A stretch of 64,000 nucleotides of DNA from Lachancea thermotolerans CBS 6340 (Eukaryota; Ascomycota; Saccharomycetes; Saccharomycetales; Saccharomycetaceae). The stretch's first letter is position 1, and each line of letters starts with the position of its first letter. Location: positions 1,054,001 through 1,118,000 of the forward strand of contig NC_013083.1 in assembly GCF_000142805.1 (NCBI RefSeq). The letters are read 5' to 3'. Shown here one piece after another: positions 1 to 11,058 of the stretch. The notes under the pieces are model-generated. The model was not told the DNA's origin. It worked only from the letters and a program-made list of their open reading frames with translations, and ran no database searches. Made by a program: the position numbers and the translations under genes.

Positions 1-719
1 AACTAGAAGTTACCCTTCAAGGATTTGGTATGACTGCCAATAACACCAACTCCACTTTCACAACCACACCACTGACAGCGTTGTTGGATTCGGGCACTAC
101 TTTAACATATCTCCCAACCACGCTAGTCAGGCAGGTTGCTGCTAAATACGGCGCCCGCTACGACTCTTCCTACGGCTACTACTTGCTCAGTTGCTCCGAC
201 GTGAAAGACACAGACGAGCTCGTATTCGACTTTGGCGGGTTCCATATAAATAGCAAGGTTGAGAACTTCCTCATCAGAGCTACCAGTAACATTTGCGCCC
301 TGGGTCTCATTCCTCAGTCCAGCAGCAGTCTGATATTGGGAGACAACTTCCTGACCGCCGCGTATGTCGTTTATGATCTCGACAACCTTGAGATTTCTCT
401 GGCCCAAGCTAATTACGACGGCGGCTCTTCGAATATTGAAGTTATCTCTAGCAGTGTGCCCAGTGCCGTGAAAGGCCCGAGCTATTCGTCCACGTGGTCC
501 ACGAGTGTTCCTATCTCCACTGGAGGAAACATTTTCACTGTCAGTGGCAGCAATTCAACTACCACAGCTGGAAACTCTGCCTCCGGCACCACTTCTTCTT
601 CAAGAAGCAGCTCCACTTCAAGCGCTGGCAAAAAGAATGCGGCTGTTGGTGCTGCTAGCCCGGGTGTCTCGGGTCTCTTAGGTGCTCTGGTGCTTTTCAT
701 TGCCGCTGGTTTGGCATAA
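1..719 (+). CDS. Yapsin-type GPI-anchored aspartyl protease, C-terminal part
   Basis: This is the 3' part of a gene whose start lies left of the window; the frame is open from base 3. The visible 238 or so residues hold the second catalytic motif of pepsin-fold proteases (ALLDSGTTLTYLP), the conserved C-terminal lobe ending near LILGDNFLTAAYVVYD, and then a Ser/Thr-rich stalk. The end is a short hydrophobic tail (SGLLGALVLFIAAGLA) behind small residues, which is a GPI-attachment signal. Yapsins are plasma-membrane or cell-wall proteases that process wall proteins after basic residues. The neighbour SAN1 and the S. cerevisiae order suggest a single ortholog of the YPS1/MKC7 pair. The catalytic first Asp and any propeptide are outside the window, so activity cannot be judged. 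Confidence 0.9.
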   Translation, partial: LEVTLQGFGMTANNTNSTFTTTPLTALLDSGTTLTYLPTTLVRQVAAKYGARYDSSYGYYLLSCSDVKDTDELVFDFGGFHINSKVENFLIRATSNICALGLIPQSSSSLILGDNFLTAAYVVYDLDNLEISLAQANYDGGSSNIEVISSSVPSAVKGPSYSSTWSTSVPISTGGNIFTVSGSNSTTTAGNSASGTTSSSRSSSTSSAGKKNAAVGAASPGVSGLLGALVLFIAAGLA

Positions 720-1264
720 AATGTTTCTTCCAGTGAGAAATATCTTTGCAGGCACCTCGGGATTGAAGCTCTGGTATAAATCTCGCCTTCGCGTGATGTG
801 GGTGGTTCTCTGGTTGACCCCAAGGTCTAATTTCGTAAAGTTCGCCAAATTCAAAAATGTGAACCCAACGTATATAACTGATTCGTCTAGCATTTGTGAT
901 GGCTGCGAAAAGTACTTCATAGATGGAAACTATACCCTGTTCTCTTGTATACAAGTGTAGTATTGTCAGCTTCCAGCTTCAGCGCGTTCCTTGTAGTGAA
1001 TCATGCATATGACGCAATCACTCTGTGGAGCTGTCTTCTTCTGAGCTATCTTTATCACGTGCCAAGCTTTTCACTTAAATTTGATCCGTCATAACCCATT
1101 AGAAATACAGTTACTACATCTTTAGACGCAAAAGCGACTGCAGATACCTGGCTGCTCTGAGGAAGTTTTTAAAGCTCCACTGGGCTCCACAGGAGATATT
1201 TGAATCCTGCGTCTGTTTTAGTGAGACGAGATATCTCTATTGACTTTATTCGTTTATAACACTG
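720..1264. other. Intergenic: yapsin terminator and SAN1 promoter
   Basis: 545 bases between genes that run in the same direction. It holds a TCACGTG E-box (Cbf1-type core) at 1055-1061, about 200 bases before the SAN1 start. Short open frames here have no recognisable composition or motif. I see no RNA gene. Confidence 0.6.
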
Positions 1265-3076
1265 ATGAATTCCAACAACGACACCAGTTCCTCAGGGTCG
1301 GGTGGCGGAGAAGAGCCTGACCGAACTGGAACGCAAGAGCCAGGAACAAGACCAACACGCAACATCATGGTCTCTATTCAGTACGCCTTTGTCAGTGGGC
1401 TGCGGCTAGGCGCAAATGGGGGGAACCCGGAAGAAGGCACAGGCGATGGAGCCACGATGCCTCCGATCGGTGACTTTGTTCTCAATTTTACTGATGTTCC
1501 AGGGACTGCGACCCGTGAACAGCTAGATGAGGTCGTCGCGCTGGCGTCGGGAGTTGCAGTAAATCGCATGAACCGCAGGTTTAATCGCTCTAGAGGCATC
1601 TCGAAGACAGCTTTTGAGAACCTACCTGTTCTTAAGTTCAGCGCAGTACCGCAGGAGTCGTGTAGTATTTGCTACGATGACTTTGAAGATGAGGCTCCAG
1701 AGCCTCAGCCCGAAAACGAGCAGTCCAGGAAGCGTTCCCGAGACCACAAGGCTGATGACGGATTGCATTCTTCATCAAGCTCTAAAAAGCACAGAAGTGA
1801 GCGAGACTCAGGCCAAAGTAGCGAGGACGATGAGGAAACTGGCGGCGAGGAGCCAACCCCAGCGCCTTCTACTTCGGAGCCACCTAAAGAGAATGAAGCG
1901 GATACCAACAATCAAGAAAGTATAGCCTATAAGCACTCGCCCTTGAAGCTCCCATGCGGGCACATTTTCGGGCGGGAATGTATCAGGCAATGGACCAATG
2001 AACACAATACTTGCCCTATTTGCCGAGCGCGTATCGTTGGCGCAGACGGGCTAGAAGATCACTCAGTCAATGATGATCTGGAGGACCAAATTTCTCTTGA
2101 GAGGATTAGAAGGCTTTTGTATGATACGTCTCCTGAGGCTCCTGAAAGACCTCAACCCACAAACGAGGATAACAACAATTCGACTAGCACTACAACCAGT
2201 ACCACAACTAACGACGCTGCTAATGATACAACCAATAATACAACTACTAATCCATCTGCTGGAAGCCAAGTTCCAGGCGTTTCCGCTAATGGAAATCCTC
2301 CGGCTTTAGGAGGGGCATTTCATAATTTCGTAGTGCTCAGGCCTCACCAGCAGCCTGCAACTGATCCAGCCAACTCTGAACAACCGAACCCTGGTAACTT
2401 GCCAACAAACCCGCATTTGCCTTTGCTGCCTTTGTTGACGAGACAAGGCGGCTTCACCCCGATCCCTATTACATTCATCAATCTGCGGAGAAATCCCCAG
2501 GGGCAGCAGCATACAGCCTCCCGAAATAACGACGGCCCAAACGATCTTAACGACTCACAAATGAACCCAAGCAATAATACCCATCGCGATATTAATACCC
2601 ATACGGATAACAATCAGGAAAATGATAGACTCATGAATATTTTCGATCACCTCTTCAGCATTTCTAACAACACCAGGCCTCAGCCTGAAGCTACATTAAG
2701 ATCAGATGCCACACCAATGCCGGCCGGAACCCCGGATTCTTCACAGACTGATAACCAGTCGAATTCAGCCGCTCCTAGGCCTATCAGAAGTCACATTTTC
2801 AACAACTTATTTAGGTTCGCTAGGAACCTAAGAAATAATAGCACGCCACAGAGTGACCATCCGCTTTCCTCGGTCTCACAGATGTTTAACACAGGGGTTG
2901 CAAGTTTTAGGAATCAAGATGGAGTCTCGACTATGGACTTTAGCGGTGATATGCCCACTCCAGCAAATACGCACCAAAATCAGTCTGTGCCTACCGAAGA
3001 ACGTGCTTCAGCACCTAGCAGTGAGAGCCAAGGAAGGGTCAATGATTCATCAGATTCAGAGGGCGATCAAACATAG
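1265..3076 (+). CDS. SAN1: San1-type nuclear RING ubiquitin ligase
   Basis: 603 residues, close to the S. cerevisiae San1 length of about 610. San1 is a nuclear protein-quality-control E3 that binds misfolded proteins directly through long disordered regions and ubiquitinates them with Cdc34 or Ubc1 (family knowledge). The sequence shows a split RING: C133 and C136 in CSICYDDF, an insert of about 94 residues rich in charge and Ser, then C231, H233 and C239 in LPCGHIFGREC, and C250 and C253 in CPICRARI. The N-terminal 130 residues and the C-terminal 340 are low in complexity, rich in Asn, Thr, Pro and Gln, as expected for disordered substrate-binding arms. The position where a RING usually has its fifth zinc ligand is Gly236. 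PEX7 follows 159 bases downstream in the same direction, as in S. cerevisiae. Confidence 0.9.
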   Translation: MNSNNDTSSSGSGGGEEPDRTGTQEPGTRPTRNIMVSIQYAFVSGLRLGANGGNPEEGTGDGATMPPIGDFVLNFTDVPGTATREQLDEVVALASGVAVNRMNRRFNRSRGISKTAFENLPVLKFSAVPQESCSICYDDFEDEAPEPQPENEQSRKRSRDHKADDGLHSSSSSKKHRSERDSGQSSEDDEETGGEEPTPAPSTSEPPKENEADTNNQESIAYKHSPLKLPCGHIFGRECIRQWTNEHNTCPICRARIVGADGLEDHSVNDDLEDQISLERIRRLLYDTSPEAPERPQPTNEDNNNSTSTTTSTTTNDAANDTTNNTTTNPSAGSQVPGVSANGNPPALGGAFHNFVVLRPHQQPATDPANSEQPNPGNLPTNPHLPLLPLLTRQGGFTPIPITFINLRRNPQGQQHTASRNNDGPNDLNDSQMNPSNNTHRDINTHTDNNQENDRLMNIFDHLFSISNNTRPQPEATLRSDATPMPAGTPDSSQTDNQSNSAAPRPIRSHIFNNLFRFARNLRNNSTPQSDHPLSSVSQMFNTGVASFRNQDGVSTMDFSGDMPTPANTHQNQSVPTEERASAPSSESQGRVNDSSDSEGDQT

Positions 3077-3235
3077 CATTAGCGGGGTAGCTCAAGTACT
3101 ATGTACGTAGCTTGTATTTATATAGTTGAATTGTATCTTTTCTCGTTATTATATATTAGCAGCCTTCAAACAAATTAGATTAGATGCCAAGGAGCTCCCA
3201 TGAACTAAAAAAGAGACGAGAAAAGTCAAGGTACA

Positions 3236-4339
3236 ATGCTTCGATACCACACGCAAGGCTATAGCGGTTACGGTGTACAGTACTCACCTTTTTTTGACAA
3301 TAAAGTAGCGGTGGCAACCGGCTCCAACTTTGGTCTTGTCGGTAACGGAAAGTTGTTCATTATTGATATCGACAACCAAGGCAGAATGCTCGAAACAAAA
3401 TCGTTTGTAACTCAGGATGGGCTCTTTGATGTTGCGTGGAACGAACTGCATGAAAACCATGTGCTAGTCGCGCAAGGTGACGGATCCCTCAGGCTCTTCG
3501 ACATTCAGCTCAATGACTATCCTGTAGCCATCTTTCAGGAGCATGAGAAAGAAGTTTTTAGTTGCAACTGGAATCTCATTAACAAGCAGCTTTTTGTAAG
3601 CAGTTCATGGGATGGCACCGTTAAAGTTTGGACCCCGATGAGGCAGTCTAGCTTGACGACCCTTACACCTAAACCCATGACGGCGCATAACTCAGCACTG
3701 TCGTCCAAGGACATTCCAATGTCTAACCAAAAAAGGCACACATCCCTATCAAAGAACAAAAACTGTATATACCAGTCGCAGTTTTCGCCTCACGACCCAA
3801 ATATTGTCATGAGCTGCGCTGGAAATTCCTACGTAACTATGTTTGATCTGCGGCAGCCAGCTAACGCAAATCAGTACAGTTTCATGGCCCACAATGGCAT
3901 GGAGACTTTGACTTGTGACTTCAACAAATACAGATCACATATCATCGCAACTGGTGGCGTTGATAACATGGTTAAGGTTTGGGATCTTCGCATGGTAAGA
4001 AAGATGGCAGCAAACTCGAGACAACCGATGAGTGTGAACGAAATATGTGGACATGACTTGGCAATAAGAAAAGTTTCTTGGTCACCTCATCATTCTAACA
4101 TGCTGCTTTCTACATCTTATGATATGACATGCAGGGTGTGGCAAGATTTGAGCGATGACGGGCGCCGACCAACTGGTAAAACAAATAGCATTGACCCCAC
4201 ACACGGTTGTAGATTCATCTTTTCGCATCACACAGAATTTGTTTTCGGAGCGGACTGGAGTCTTTGGGGACAACCTGGATACGTCGCGTCCACTTCATGG
4301 GATGGCGATGTTTGTATATGGTATGCTTTTGCAAGGTAA
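3236..4339 (+). CDS. PEX7: Peroxisomal PTS2 receptor Pex7, WD40 protein
   Basis: 367 residues starting MLRYHTQGYSGYGVQYSPF, typical of Pex7. WD-type repeats are visible through the length, with endings such as LRLFDI, VKVWTP, VTMFDLR, VKVWDLR, CRVWQD and VCIWYAF, consistent with a propeller covering the whole protein. Pex7 binds the N-terminal PTS2 signal of peroxisomal matrix enzymes in the cytosol and delivers them to the import machinery with a Pex18/21/20-type co-receptor. The gene converges on SRN2, with only 20 bases between the two stop codons, so the terminators must overlap. The start ATG is the only one fitting the conserved N-terminus. Confidence 0.95.
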   Translation: MLRYHTQGYSGYGVQYSPFFDNKVAVATGSNFGLVGNGKLFIIDIDNQGRMLETKSFVTQDGLFDVAWNELHENHVLVAQGDGSLRLFDIQLNDYPVAIFQEHEKEVFSCNWNLINKQLFVSSSWDGTVKVWTPMRQSSLTTLTPKPMTAHNSALSSKDIPMSNQKRHTSLSKNKNCIYQSQFSPHDPNIVMSCAGNSYVTMFDLRQPANANQYSFMAHNGMETLTCDFNKYRSHIIATGGVDNMVKVWDLRMVRKMAANSRQPMSVNEICGHDLAIRKVSWSPHHSNMLLSTSYDMTCRVWQDLSDDGRRPTGKTNSIDPTHGCRFIFSHHTEFVFGADWSLWGQPGYVASTSWDGDVCIWYAFAR

Positions 4340-4359
4340 ATGTGTGTAGAGACCCTGGG

Positions 4360-4896
4360 TTAAGAATCGCCTGCTTGGTTCCACGAATGAAGTAATTTTC
4401 GCTGAAGGTGGTACTTTGTTCTCAGCTCAAGAAACTGACCCAAAAACTGGTCAACATCACCCTTAAAATTAGCTTCTGCTACGGACGATTGGCTTTCGAG
4501 AATCTCTAAATTGTTCTGTATTGTCACTGCTAGAGCCTCATGACTGAAAGATCTTGAAACTAGGTTGTTTAACTGTTCCCATTTAATTTCATATTCTGCT
4601 TCGAGCTTCTGCAGGGAGCTCAGTTCTACATTCAACTCACGCCGGCGTGTTTCTGTACTTTCAAACAATTGGAGCAGTTTCTTCAGCTTACTTTGAAACT
4701 GTGAGTTCTGCTTTTCAATGTCTTGGCAGTCATTCAATCTTAGCACATAGTCTTCCAGCTCACTTTGATGTTTGGTTAAAAGATCTTCTACAACAACAAA
4801 TGGAAGCAAATTCACGTTTTTGGGTAAAGATGCTTGATTGCTTGAAGGTTGAGACTCAATTTTCTGAGGTTTAGGAGGCAGATGGGGAAGATCCAT
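4360..4896 (-). CDS. SRN2: ESCRT-I subunit Vps37 (Srn2)
   Basis: 178 residues, somewhat shorter than the S. cerevisiae protein of about 213. It has a Pro-rich start (DLPHLPPKPQ), a mostly helical, coiled-coil-like middle (about residues 40-115) rich in Leu, Glu and Lys, and a C-terminal Mod(r)-like helical hairpin ending in RTKYHLQRKLLHSW. Vps37 is part of the ESCRT-I complex with Vps23, Vps28 and Mvb12, which sorts ubiquitinated membrane cargo into multivesicular endosomes. The assignment rests on this helical pattern plus its position beside TML25, matching YLR119W-YLR118C. The frame stays open upstream of the chosen ATG for about 18 codons without another ATG, so a slightly longer or spliced N-terminus cannot be fully excluded. 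Confidence 0.82.
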   Translation of the reverse strand: MDLPHLPPKPQKIESQPSSNQASLPKNVNLLPFVVVEDLLTKHQSELEDYVLRLNDCQDIEKQNSQFQSKLKKLLQLFESTETRRRELNVELSSLQKLEAEYEIKWEQLNNLVSRSFSHEALAVTIQNNLEILESQSSVAEANFKGDVDQFLGQFLELRTKYHLQRKLLHSWNQAGDS

Positions 4897-5086
4897 ATCC
4901 GAATTTCGTGCGTATGAGAAATCATAGAAGTCAACCTTGAAAATTAGGGACAGTGAAATTATTTATTAACAATCTTTGTTAGTTTCAAGGAATTTTAAAT
5001 ATCTTCAGGGTCAAACATTAAATCAGCAGTGACAGGATAACTCGGACAGTTGGCCCTCTAATAGCGAAAAGTCTCAAATTGAAGTT

Positions 5087-5776
5087 ATGTCAGTAATCAA
5101 CGCTATAAAGATTGCATCCAAAGCCCAGCCCGCCAAGCAGTCTTTGATATTTTTACACGGCTTGGGCGACACAGGATCTGGTTGGTCATTTCTAGCGGAA
5201 CTTTTACAACAAGACCCTGCATTCCGGTACACAAACTTCATATTCCCCAATGCGCCTGTCATGGGTATTACGGTGAATGGAAATTACCCCATGCCAGCTT
5301 GGTTTGATATCCGTAGCTGGGATAATGTACAATCACAAGCAGACGTGGCCGGTTTTTTGAAATCTCTACACGTTGTGGAAAGGTTGGTAGATGAGCAAAT
5401 CCAAAATGGTGTCAATCCACAAAACATTGTTGTAGGCGGTTTCTCTCAAGGTGCAGCTTTAGCGCTAGGAAGCGCGGTCACTCTGCCCACTAAGATTGCG
5501 GGTTTTGTGGCTCTGTCGGGCTTCTCCATAATCAACGACAAGCTGCTTGAGTTGAAGAGCCCCGCGAACTCAGATACTCCTATTTTCCACGGCCACGGTG
5601 ATCAAGATACAGTCATTCCTCTCAAATACGGCCACAGCGTTGAGCAGTTCTTTACTAAGTACTGCGGGATTTCCAACTACACAATGAACGTATACTCAGG
5701 GATGGAGCACAGTGCCAGTCCCGAAGAGATCGAAGATCTTGTCAAGTTTCTCAAAAGTATTCTGAGATTGCACTAA
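5087..5776 (+). CDS. TML25: Acyl-protein thioesterase, APT1 family
   Basis: 229 residues of a compact alpha/beta hydrolase, near the S. cerevisiae YLR118C length. The catalytic triad is visible: Ser120 in the nucleophile elbow GGFSQGAAL, Asp174 in HGDQDTVIP and His208 in GMEHSAS. The N-terminal LIFLHGLGDTGSGW carries the oxyanion-hole region of the carboxylesterase/APT family. The enzyme removes palmitate from cysteines of cytosolic faces of membrane proteins and also hydrolyses lysophospholipids in vitro (family knowledge). It is divergent from SRN2, sharing a 190-base intergenic region. Confidence 0.93.
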   Translation: MSVINAIKIASKAQPAKQSLIFLHGLGDTGSGWSFLAELLQQDPAFRYTNFIFPNAPVMGITVNGNYPMPAWFDIRSWDNVQSQADVAGFLKSLHVVERLVDEQIQNGVNPQNIVVGGFSQGAALALGSAVTLPTKIAGFVALSGFSIINDKLLELKSPANSDTPIFHGHGDQDTVIPLKYGHSVEQFFTKYCGISNYTMNVYSGMEHSASPEEIEDLVKFLKSILRLH

Positions 5777-5901
5777 GTAGACCCCAAAAAACCTGGTGAG
5801 CAGCTTGAGCCTTGGTCCTAGCTACCTAGTCAAAGAGTAGTTGGTCGCGTCTCTCTGCGCCCTCTGTGATGCTCAGGACAAATGGGCTATGTAATTGTTT
5901 A

Positions 5902-5911
5902 ATCACGTGAT
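5902..5911. promoter_or_regulatory. Palindromic E-box upstream of DOP1
   Basis: ATCACGTGAT, a full 10-base palindrome matching the Cbf1 (CDEI) consensus RTCACRTG, about 120 bases before the DOP1 start. The site is seen; use by Cbf1 or another bHLH factor is inference. Confidence 0.5.
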
Positions 5912-6027
5912 ATTGATGGCCTGTATGGACATCTTTTTGTAGCATTATTTTGGTAAAACCGAACGATTTGTAGGACCTTTGAATGGCAGACCGCGTTGTG
6001 GCTTGATATATAATTAAGGGCTCCAGC

Positions 6028-9000
6028 ATGATGTCGGTCCCACTCAAGCCTTTGTCGGTAGACTTTAACAGTCGACAGCTGGACTCGAAGCAAAAGAAGT
6101 TTCATGCAAGCATTGAGCGTGCTCTACAGCATTTTGATTCAGTGACGGAGTGGGCAGATTATATTGCCAGTCTTGGAAAATTACTAAAAGCTCTACAAAG
6201 CTGGACCCCCCAATTTCAGAATGTTAAGTACTACGTGCCATTTCCATATCAAGTGAGTAGGAGGCTCGCGTCCTCTTTATCCCCTAACTTACCATCTGGT
6301 GTTCATCAGAAAACAATTGAAGTCTACAATGTGATATTCAGCAAAATCGGAATTGAAGCGCTTAATAAAGAATGCAACATTTGGGTACCTGGCATTTTGC
6401 CGTTAATGTCCTACGCGTCAATATCAGTTAAGGGCCCTCTTATCGACCTTTATGAGAACTACTTACTGCGTATATCCCCTTCAGCTCTTCGACTTCTCGT
6501 TAAACCTCTTGTTGCCAGTCTATTCCCGGGAATTGATGACGATAGCAGTGAATTTCAGCCCGCTGTCTTTAGCCTTTTGGAGGTTCTACGCGCAAACGTA
6601 GCCGATGAGCCCTTGTTTTGGCAAAGTTGTTTCATCGTTATAATTACAAACAAAGACAGGAGGTTGGGCGGACTTGCGTGGCTGACTCGGATGCTTCCTT
6701 CTTTGAATGCTGTTCCACATAAGGTTGCTCAGAACAAACTTGAGGAGGACAAAGCAAAAGCAAAAGGCGATGCCAAATATAGGCGTCAAACTGCACTTGA
6801 TCTCCTTTTGCCTGAAGCTAAAAATGTTGTGCATCCAGAGCCAGGCCTTCTTATTCGTTGCCTTGTGAACTGTTTAGGTGAAGAGAACGAACTACTCATC
6901 AAAAGGGGTGTTTTAGACCTTTTACTGCAGCGTATCAATTTAGATTCGCCTGTCATTCAAAGCTTAGCATCAGACTCTGACCTCAGAATGCTCATGATGA
7001 GTTGCTGTAAGACTATGCTTAATCGTGATGTGTCTATAAGCCGAAGAATATGGAATTGGCTTTTAGGCCCCGCCTCTATAAATGCAAATCAACAACATCA
7101 AACGAACGCAAACGAATACTTTCCTCATTTTGGCGAGCAATGCCTTAAGGAAGGTTTGACTGCTATGATGGGAGACGAGGCACAGGCTCCGGTAGCTTTT
7201 CGAATCTGCATAGCCATCATGGATCGCTGGGAAATCGCGTCACGAATTATTCCACTTGTTTTTGTGCCTTTGATGAAAACAGTTCGTGGCTTCGAAAACA
7301 ACGAAATTGTAATGAAGAACGCGTCATCCTTTTTTGATTCTGTTGAGACAAACATTATATGCAGTCATCTTTTTCAAGTTACTGTTTTTGACCTTGACCT
7401 CGATCTTCTTTCTTTTGTCCTGTCAACATTTAAAGTTGAGAACGATGAAGAAATAGTGGTCCGTCATTTGCCGCTGTTATTAATGACTGTTTTAGCAAAA
7501 AGGGATGAGTTCGCCTTGCCTGATGTTTATCGTGTCTCAGCTTTGCTTGTAAATCTCATTCCAGAAAGAGCTTTCTTGCCTATAGAGCACACTGGTGTAC
7601 TTCAAGACAGTAGGTGTAACAACCAAGACGTGTTGAAACTTATCTCAGAGTACTACACTAAGCTTTTGAGCCCGGCTACTCTCTCGAACGTCAATGATTC
7701 CTATGATCTATCTCCTCCGTTTTCGAGCGAAGACTTGACTTATTTGATTGTTGCGGAGTTCCACGACGTGCTATTGAAAACATTCAATAACGAACGCGAG
7801 TTTAACAAAATGGTTGGCCTCTTTGTAAAGCTGATGGAAAAAATCCCCAATGACAGTAACTCGACTGATGATATGAGCTCCGTTTCAGCTGGAAAAGGTC
7901 TTGAGCAGGTTTTGGTCAACAAACTCTTTGAGATAAAGGGAGAGTTAGAAAATCATCCTAATGGATCTATTTTTGGATGGCTAAAACTATATACAGACTA
8001 CCTCGCTCCGAAAGTTACGGTCATTCAATCCGCAAAGCTTACGAAGACATTTGTTGTAGGTGCTTGGCCTTACCTGATTGATCCCAACACTCAAATCGAA
8101 ACCGTTAAGTCATTAGACTCTCTTCAAGGATCTGTAAGGGGAAAACATGTTGAAAGCGCTTTGGCATATGCTTTCATTTCAGAACTTGGCATATCATCAA
8201 GAATAAGTGCATTAGAAGGTATTTGGGTACATTCCGGAGATGCTTCAACTTTAGCTCGAAGGCCTTTAGAATTGGTTTTGGATGAATTGTTTGATGACCA
8301 AGATCCAAATTTTCTGAGTACCTCAAGATGGGTATTAAGTGTGGTGAAACAAGGTCTGGCGGGTAGGCTTTTCCATATCTTGTGTGAAAATATTCTCAAT
8401 TGCAAATTGATTTACAAAGGTGCCTTGGAAGATCTCGATGATATCGATTCATATATCTATCATTGTCAAACATTGATAAACGTGCTTAGGATTGAACCTT
8501 CTATCGTCCTTCATACGTTCAATTTGGAGCAAACATCAGTGCAAACGCTTGAGATTTGGAATGGCGCCGACGTTTCAACTTATAAAAACCTTGCAATTGC
8601 AATTGCGATCAAATTTTTAAAGACTAAAAACACTACTGGTAAAAGTGTTCGTACAACTTTGCTTCTTCTCGATATCCTGCTTGATGGTACAGAACACAAT
8701 TTTAAGCACATCGTGATATTTTTACTGCACCTCGCAACTAAACATTTTAGCTCAGGCGATTTGGAATCTGAGTTGATCTCGGTTTCATTGCTTGATATCA
8801 TTTCAAAGGTATTGGCCTTGTCACACAATAACCAAATTACGCTGGGCATCTTCGAGGACGATGCATCTCATCTAAGATACATTGATTTCCTTGTTCTAGG
8901 CGTAACAAGCATGGATAAACCTCTTATTATTCACTCCTATGTTAAGTTGTTATCTGAAAGTTTGGTTTACTTCCAAAACTCAATCTTTTCCATAATATTG

Positions 9001-11058
9001 CCACTAACAACATCCATAACTGGTTGCATAAACAAGTTGTTTCATTCAACCTCTGTAAAAGGAGACCGGTATCAATCAATAGCGTATTTGATCGATGGAT
9101 TACAGGAACTGATGGAAGTCTCTCACAGCTACCTCGCAGCAGAAGAAAGCGGAGGGTATTTGAGTGCAGGATCTTCTAAAAACGACTTTTTGCAAAACAT
9201 GGTAGCCAACGTTTTTTCAAATGACTCTAATGCTTCAAATTCCAAACTCAAGCACCAGAGAGAAATCATTGTTCAATCTTTCAAGCTTGTGGTCAGCTGT
9301 TGTCTGAATATTTGGTCATGGGCGCATGATTACTCAAAAGCGCGAGAGATTGAAGATCACGAACCGAATGAAGGCCTTTTTGAAGATTCATTACATCACC
9401 AAGCCTATAAATACAAATACCAATCCAAGAAGTTATTGAGCGCGGTTTTCGGCTTGGAACCATTGGAAGTCCTCGAGGAGCTAATTTCAGAGGGTCCTAG
9501 TAATGTTAGTTTAACTTTGGTTCATGCTTTGGATGGAAACAAACCGGCCTTAACATTGCCACATTTGTTCCAGGGCATTGTCTACCGCTGTAACAAGTTC
9601 TCGTCGATAACCTTCTCGAACACTACAGCTTCAAAGAGCGCTCCACATCCCTTACTTATAAACCAATTAGAGACGCAGCCGCTGCTAAACTTTGTCCTAG
9701 CTTATCTCTCGGCGCTTGAAAGCGCAGCACTTGAGGAAATTTTTGGTGACTTAATGTTATTTTTGAAAGAAATCACCAGTAATCATCAACACTACAAACA
9801 ACTGGCACCGTTGGTTTTGAAGATGATAGCCCTTGTTTGCGAAAAGTTGCATAATTCAAGATTTGGGGAGGACAAACGAGTAAGAAGAGAGCTTTCTGAT
9901 GCATTTTGCAGGTATTTACCAAACGCGGTGGGGGAGGACGTGGACATCAACAACGCAACCTTATATGAAGACTTTGACTTTGTCTGTTCCAGGTTGAAAT
10001 ACATTGTAATTGACTACCCTTCGGGCGATAAGTTCTGTACTTGTGTTTCACTGTTTGTTCAATTTGCAGTTACGCCTTATTTTAAGAAGCAGAATGATAG
10101 GTACATTCCCAGACATGTTGTTCGCCTCGCTTTGACTACCTCGAAAATAGGAAGCAAAGTCAAAGCATGGAAAGCCCTTGTCAGTGAAGCCTTCATGAGC
10201 GACAAGAAATTTTCCCTCGTTGGGCAAAGTCCACTTTGTGCTGAGGTTATTTTTGAATGGTCCAACTATCCTGAAAACAGGGAAAAGCTCATGCAAGAAT
10301 TAATCGCATCGATAGGCACAAAAGCTAATGGCATCAGTCCTAATATCAACCCCTTTACTGCTTGGAGTGATTCGGAAATTGAAACTAAGTGCCACAATAT
10401 TCTTCGCGTTAGCTTTCTGCTCCTTATATCTCCTCGTGATCACCACCTGCTCTGCTTTAGGTCCATCATGGGTCAGCTAGAACAGAATTTGATCTCAGAT
10501 GATCAAAGAATGAAGTCTCACAGCTTTCTTCTTTTGAGGTGCGTTCTGCTACAGTTTTCAGCAATGCACTTCGGCGAATACTGGAGCATGTTGGCTTATA
10601 GTTTGCAAACAGGCCTTCAAGACTTCTATGAGCATCTACAAATGCAACAAGAATTTCCAGCGGATGTCGTTTTTCAAGTCTCTAAATGTGTTGACCTGAT
10701 TTTGACTTTGAACTTCGAGGAGTTTTCTGCTTGCTACGAATGGCTTTTCGTTATTGATACAATGAACTGCATTTACAAAAGTGATCCTTATATCAGTCTA
10801 GCGGATGAGATCAGCGACTTCAAAGACTTCACAAAAAGCGAATCTGACGATTTTGCGATGGCGCAAGATCCTATAGTCCGAGTTCCCCTACTCCAAGGCA
10901 TTCACAAGGTTGAGAAGTACACCCAACTCAGGGGCTTTTTCCATAATCTAAGCTACGCGCATTATGAGGAGATGTACGCGATGAAGAAAGTGGACCTGGA
11001 CAGTTGCACGTCAGATGCTCTGGCGGATGTGTTTGCTCTGCAACTACATCAGCGGTAA
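6028..11058 (+). CDS. DOP1: Dopey family protein Dop1
   Basis: 1676 residues, near the usual fungal Dop1 length of about 1700. The N-terminus carries the conserved Dopey domain (about residues 10-320), recognisable in [32 protein letters not shown] and in the Leu-rich helical repeats that follow. The rest is a long helical solenoid ending in the conserved C-terminal region. Dop1 is an essential peripheral Golgi/endosome protein that works with Neo1, a P4 flippase, and Mon2 in membrane traffic (family knowledge). Two adjacent ATGs begin the frame; either may serve. The last 10 bases overlap the stop end of the convergent MTQ2 gene. No intron or interruption is seen. Confidence 0.95.
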   Translation: MMSVPLKPLSVDFNSRQLDSKQKKFHASIERALQHFDSVTEWADYIASLGKLLKALQSWTPQFQNVKYYVPFPYQVSRRLASSLSPNLPSGVHQKTIEVYNVIFSKIGIEALNKECNIWVPGILPLMSYASISVKGPLIDLYENYLLRISPSALRLLVKPLVASLFPGIDDDSSEFQPAVFSLLEVLRANVADEPLFWQSCFIVIITNKDRRLGGLAWLTRMLPSLNAVPHKVAQNKLEEDKAKAKGDAKYRRQTALDLLLPEAKNVVHPEPGLLIRCLVNCLGEENELLIKRGVLDLLLQRINLDSPVIQSLASDSDLRMLMMSCCKTMLNRDVSISRRIWNWLLGPASINANQQHQTNANEYFPHFGEQCLKEGLTAMMGDEAQAPVAFRICIAIMDRWEIASRIIPLVFVPLMKTVRGFENNEIVMKNASSFFDSVETNIICSHLFQVTVFDLDLDLLSFVLSTFKVENDEEIVVRHLPLLLMTVLAKRDEFALPDVYRVSALLVNLIPERAFLPIEHTGVLQDSRCNNQDVLKLISEYYTKLLSPATLSNVNDSYDLSPPFSSEDLTYLIVAEFHDVLLKTFNNEREFNKMVGLFVKLMEKIPNDSNSTDDMSSVSAGKGLEQVLVNKLFEIKGELENHPNGSIFGWLKLYTDYLAPKVTVIQSAKLTKTFVVGAWPYLIDPNTQIETVKSLDSLQGSVRGKHVESALAYAFISELGISSRISALEGIWVHSGDASTLARRPLELVLDELFDDQDPNFLSTSRWVLSVVKQGLAGRLFHILCENILNCKLIYKGALEDLDDIDSYIYHCQTLINVLRIEPSIVLHTFNLEQTSVQTLEIWNGADVSTYKNLAIAIAIKFLKTKNTTGKSVRTTLLLLDILLDGTEHNFKHIVIFLLHLATKHFSSGDLESELISVSLLDIISKVLALSHNNQITLGIFEDDASHLRYIDFLVLGVTSMDKPLIIHSYVKLLSESLVYFQNSIFSIILPLTTSITGCINKLFHSTSVKGDRYQSIAYLIDGLQELMEVSHSYLAAEESGGYLSAGSSKNDFLQNMVANVFSNDSNASNSKLKHQREIIVQSFKLVVSCCLNIWSWAHDYSKAREIEDHEPNEGLFEDSLHHQAYKYKYQSKKLLSAVFGLEPLEVLEELISEGPSNVSLTLVHALDGNKPALTLPHLFQGIVYRCNKFSSITFSNTTASKSAPHPLLINQLETQPLLNFVLAYLSALESAALEEIFGDLMLFLKEITSNHQHYKQLAPLVLKMIALVCEKLHNSRFGEDKRVRRELSDAFCRYLPNAVGEDVDINNATLYEDFDFVCSRLKYIVIDYPSGDKFCTCVSLFVQFAVTPYFKKQNDRYIPRHVVRLALTTSKIGSKVKAWKALVSEAFMSDKKFSLVGQSPLCAEVIFEWSNYPENREKLMQELIASIGTKANGISPNINPFTAWSDSEIETKCHNILRVSFLLLISPRDHHLLCFRSIMGQLEQNLISDDQRMKSHSFLLLRCVLLQFSAMHFGEYWSMLAYSLQTGLQDFYEHLQMQQEFPADVVFQVSKCVDLILTLNFEEFSACYEWLFVIDTMNCIYKSDPYISLADEISDFKDFTKSESDDFAMAQDPIVRVPLLQGIHKVEKYTQLRGFFHNLSYAHYEEMYAMKKVDLDSCTSDALADVFALQLHQR

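Noticed and set aside
4925-5030. Possible intron and upstream exon for SRN2
   Set aside because: The frame is open before the ATG at 4896 and an AACTAAC branch-like site lies at 4978-4984 on the minus strand. But there is no GTATGT-type donor after any upstream ATG, and the only nearby acceptor would be AAG. The plain ATG start is simpler.
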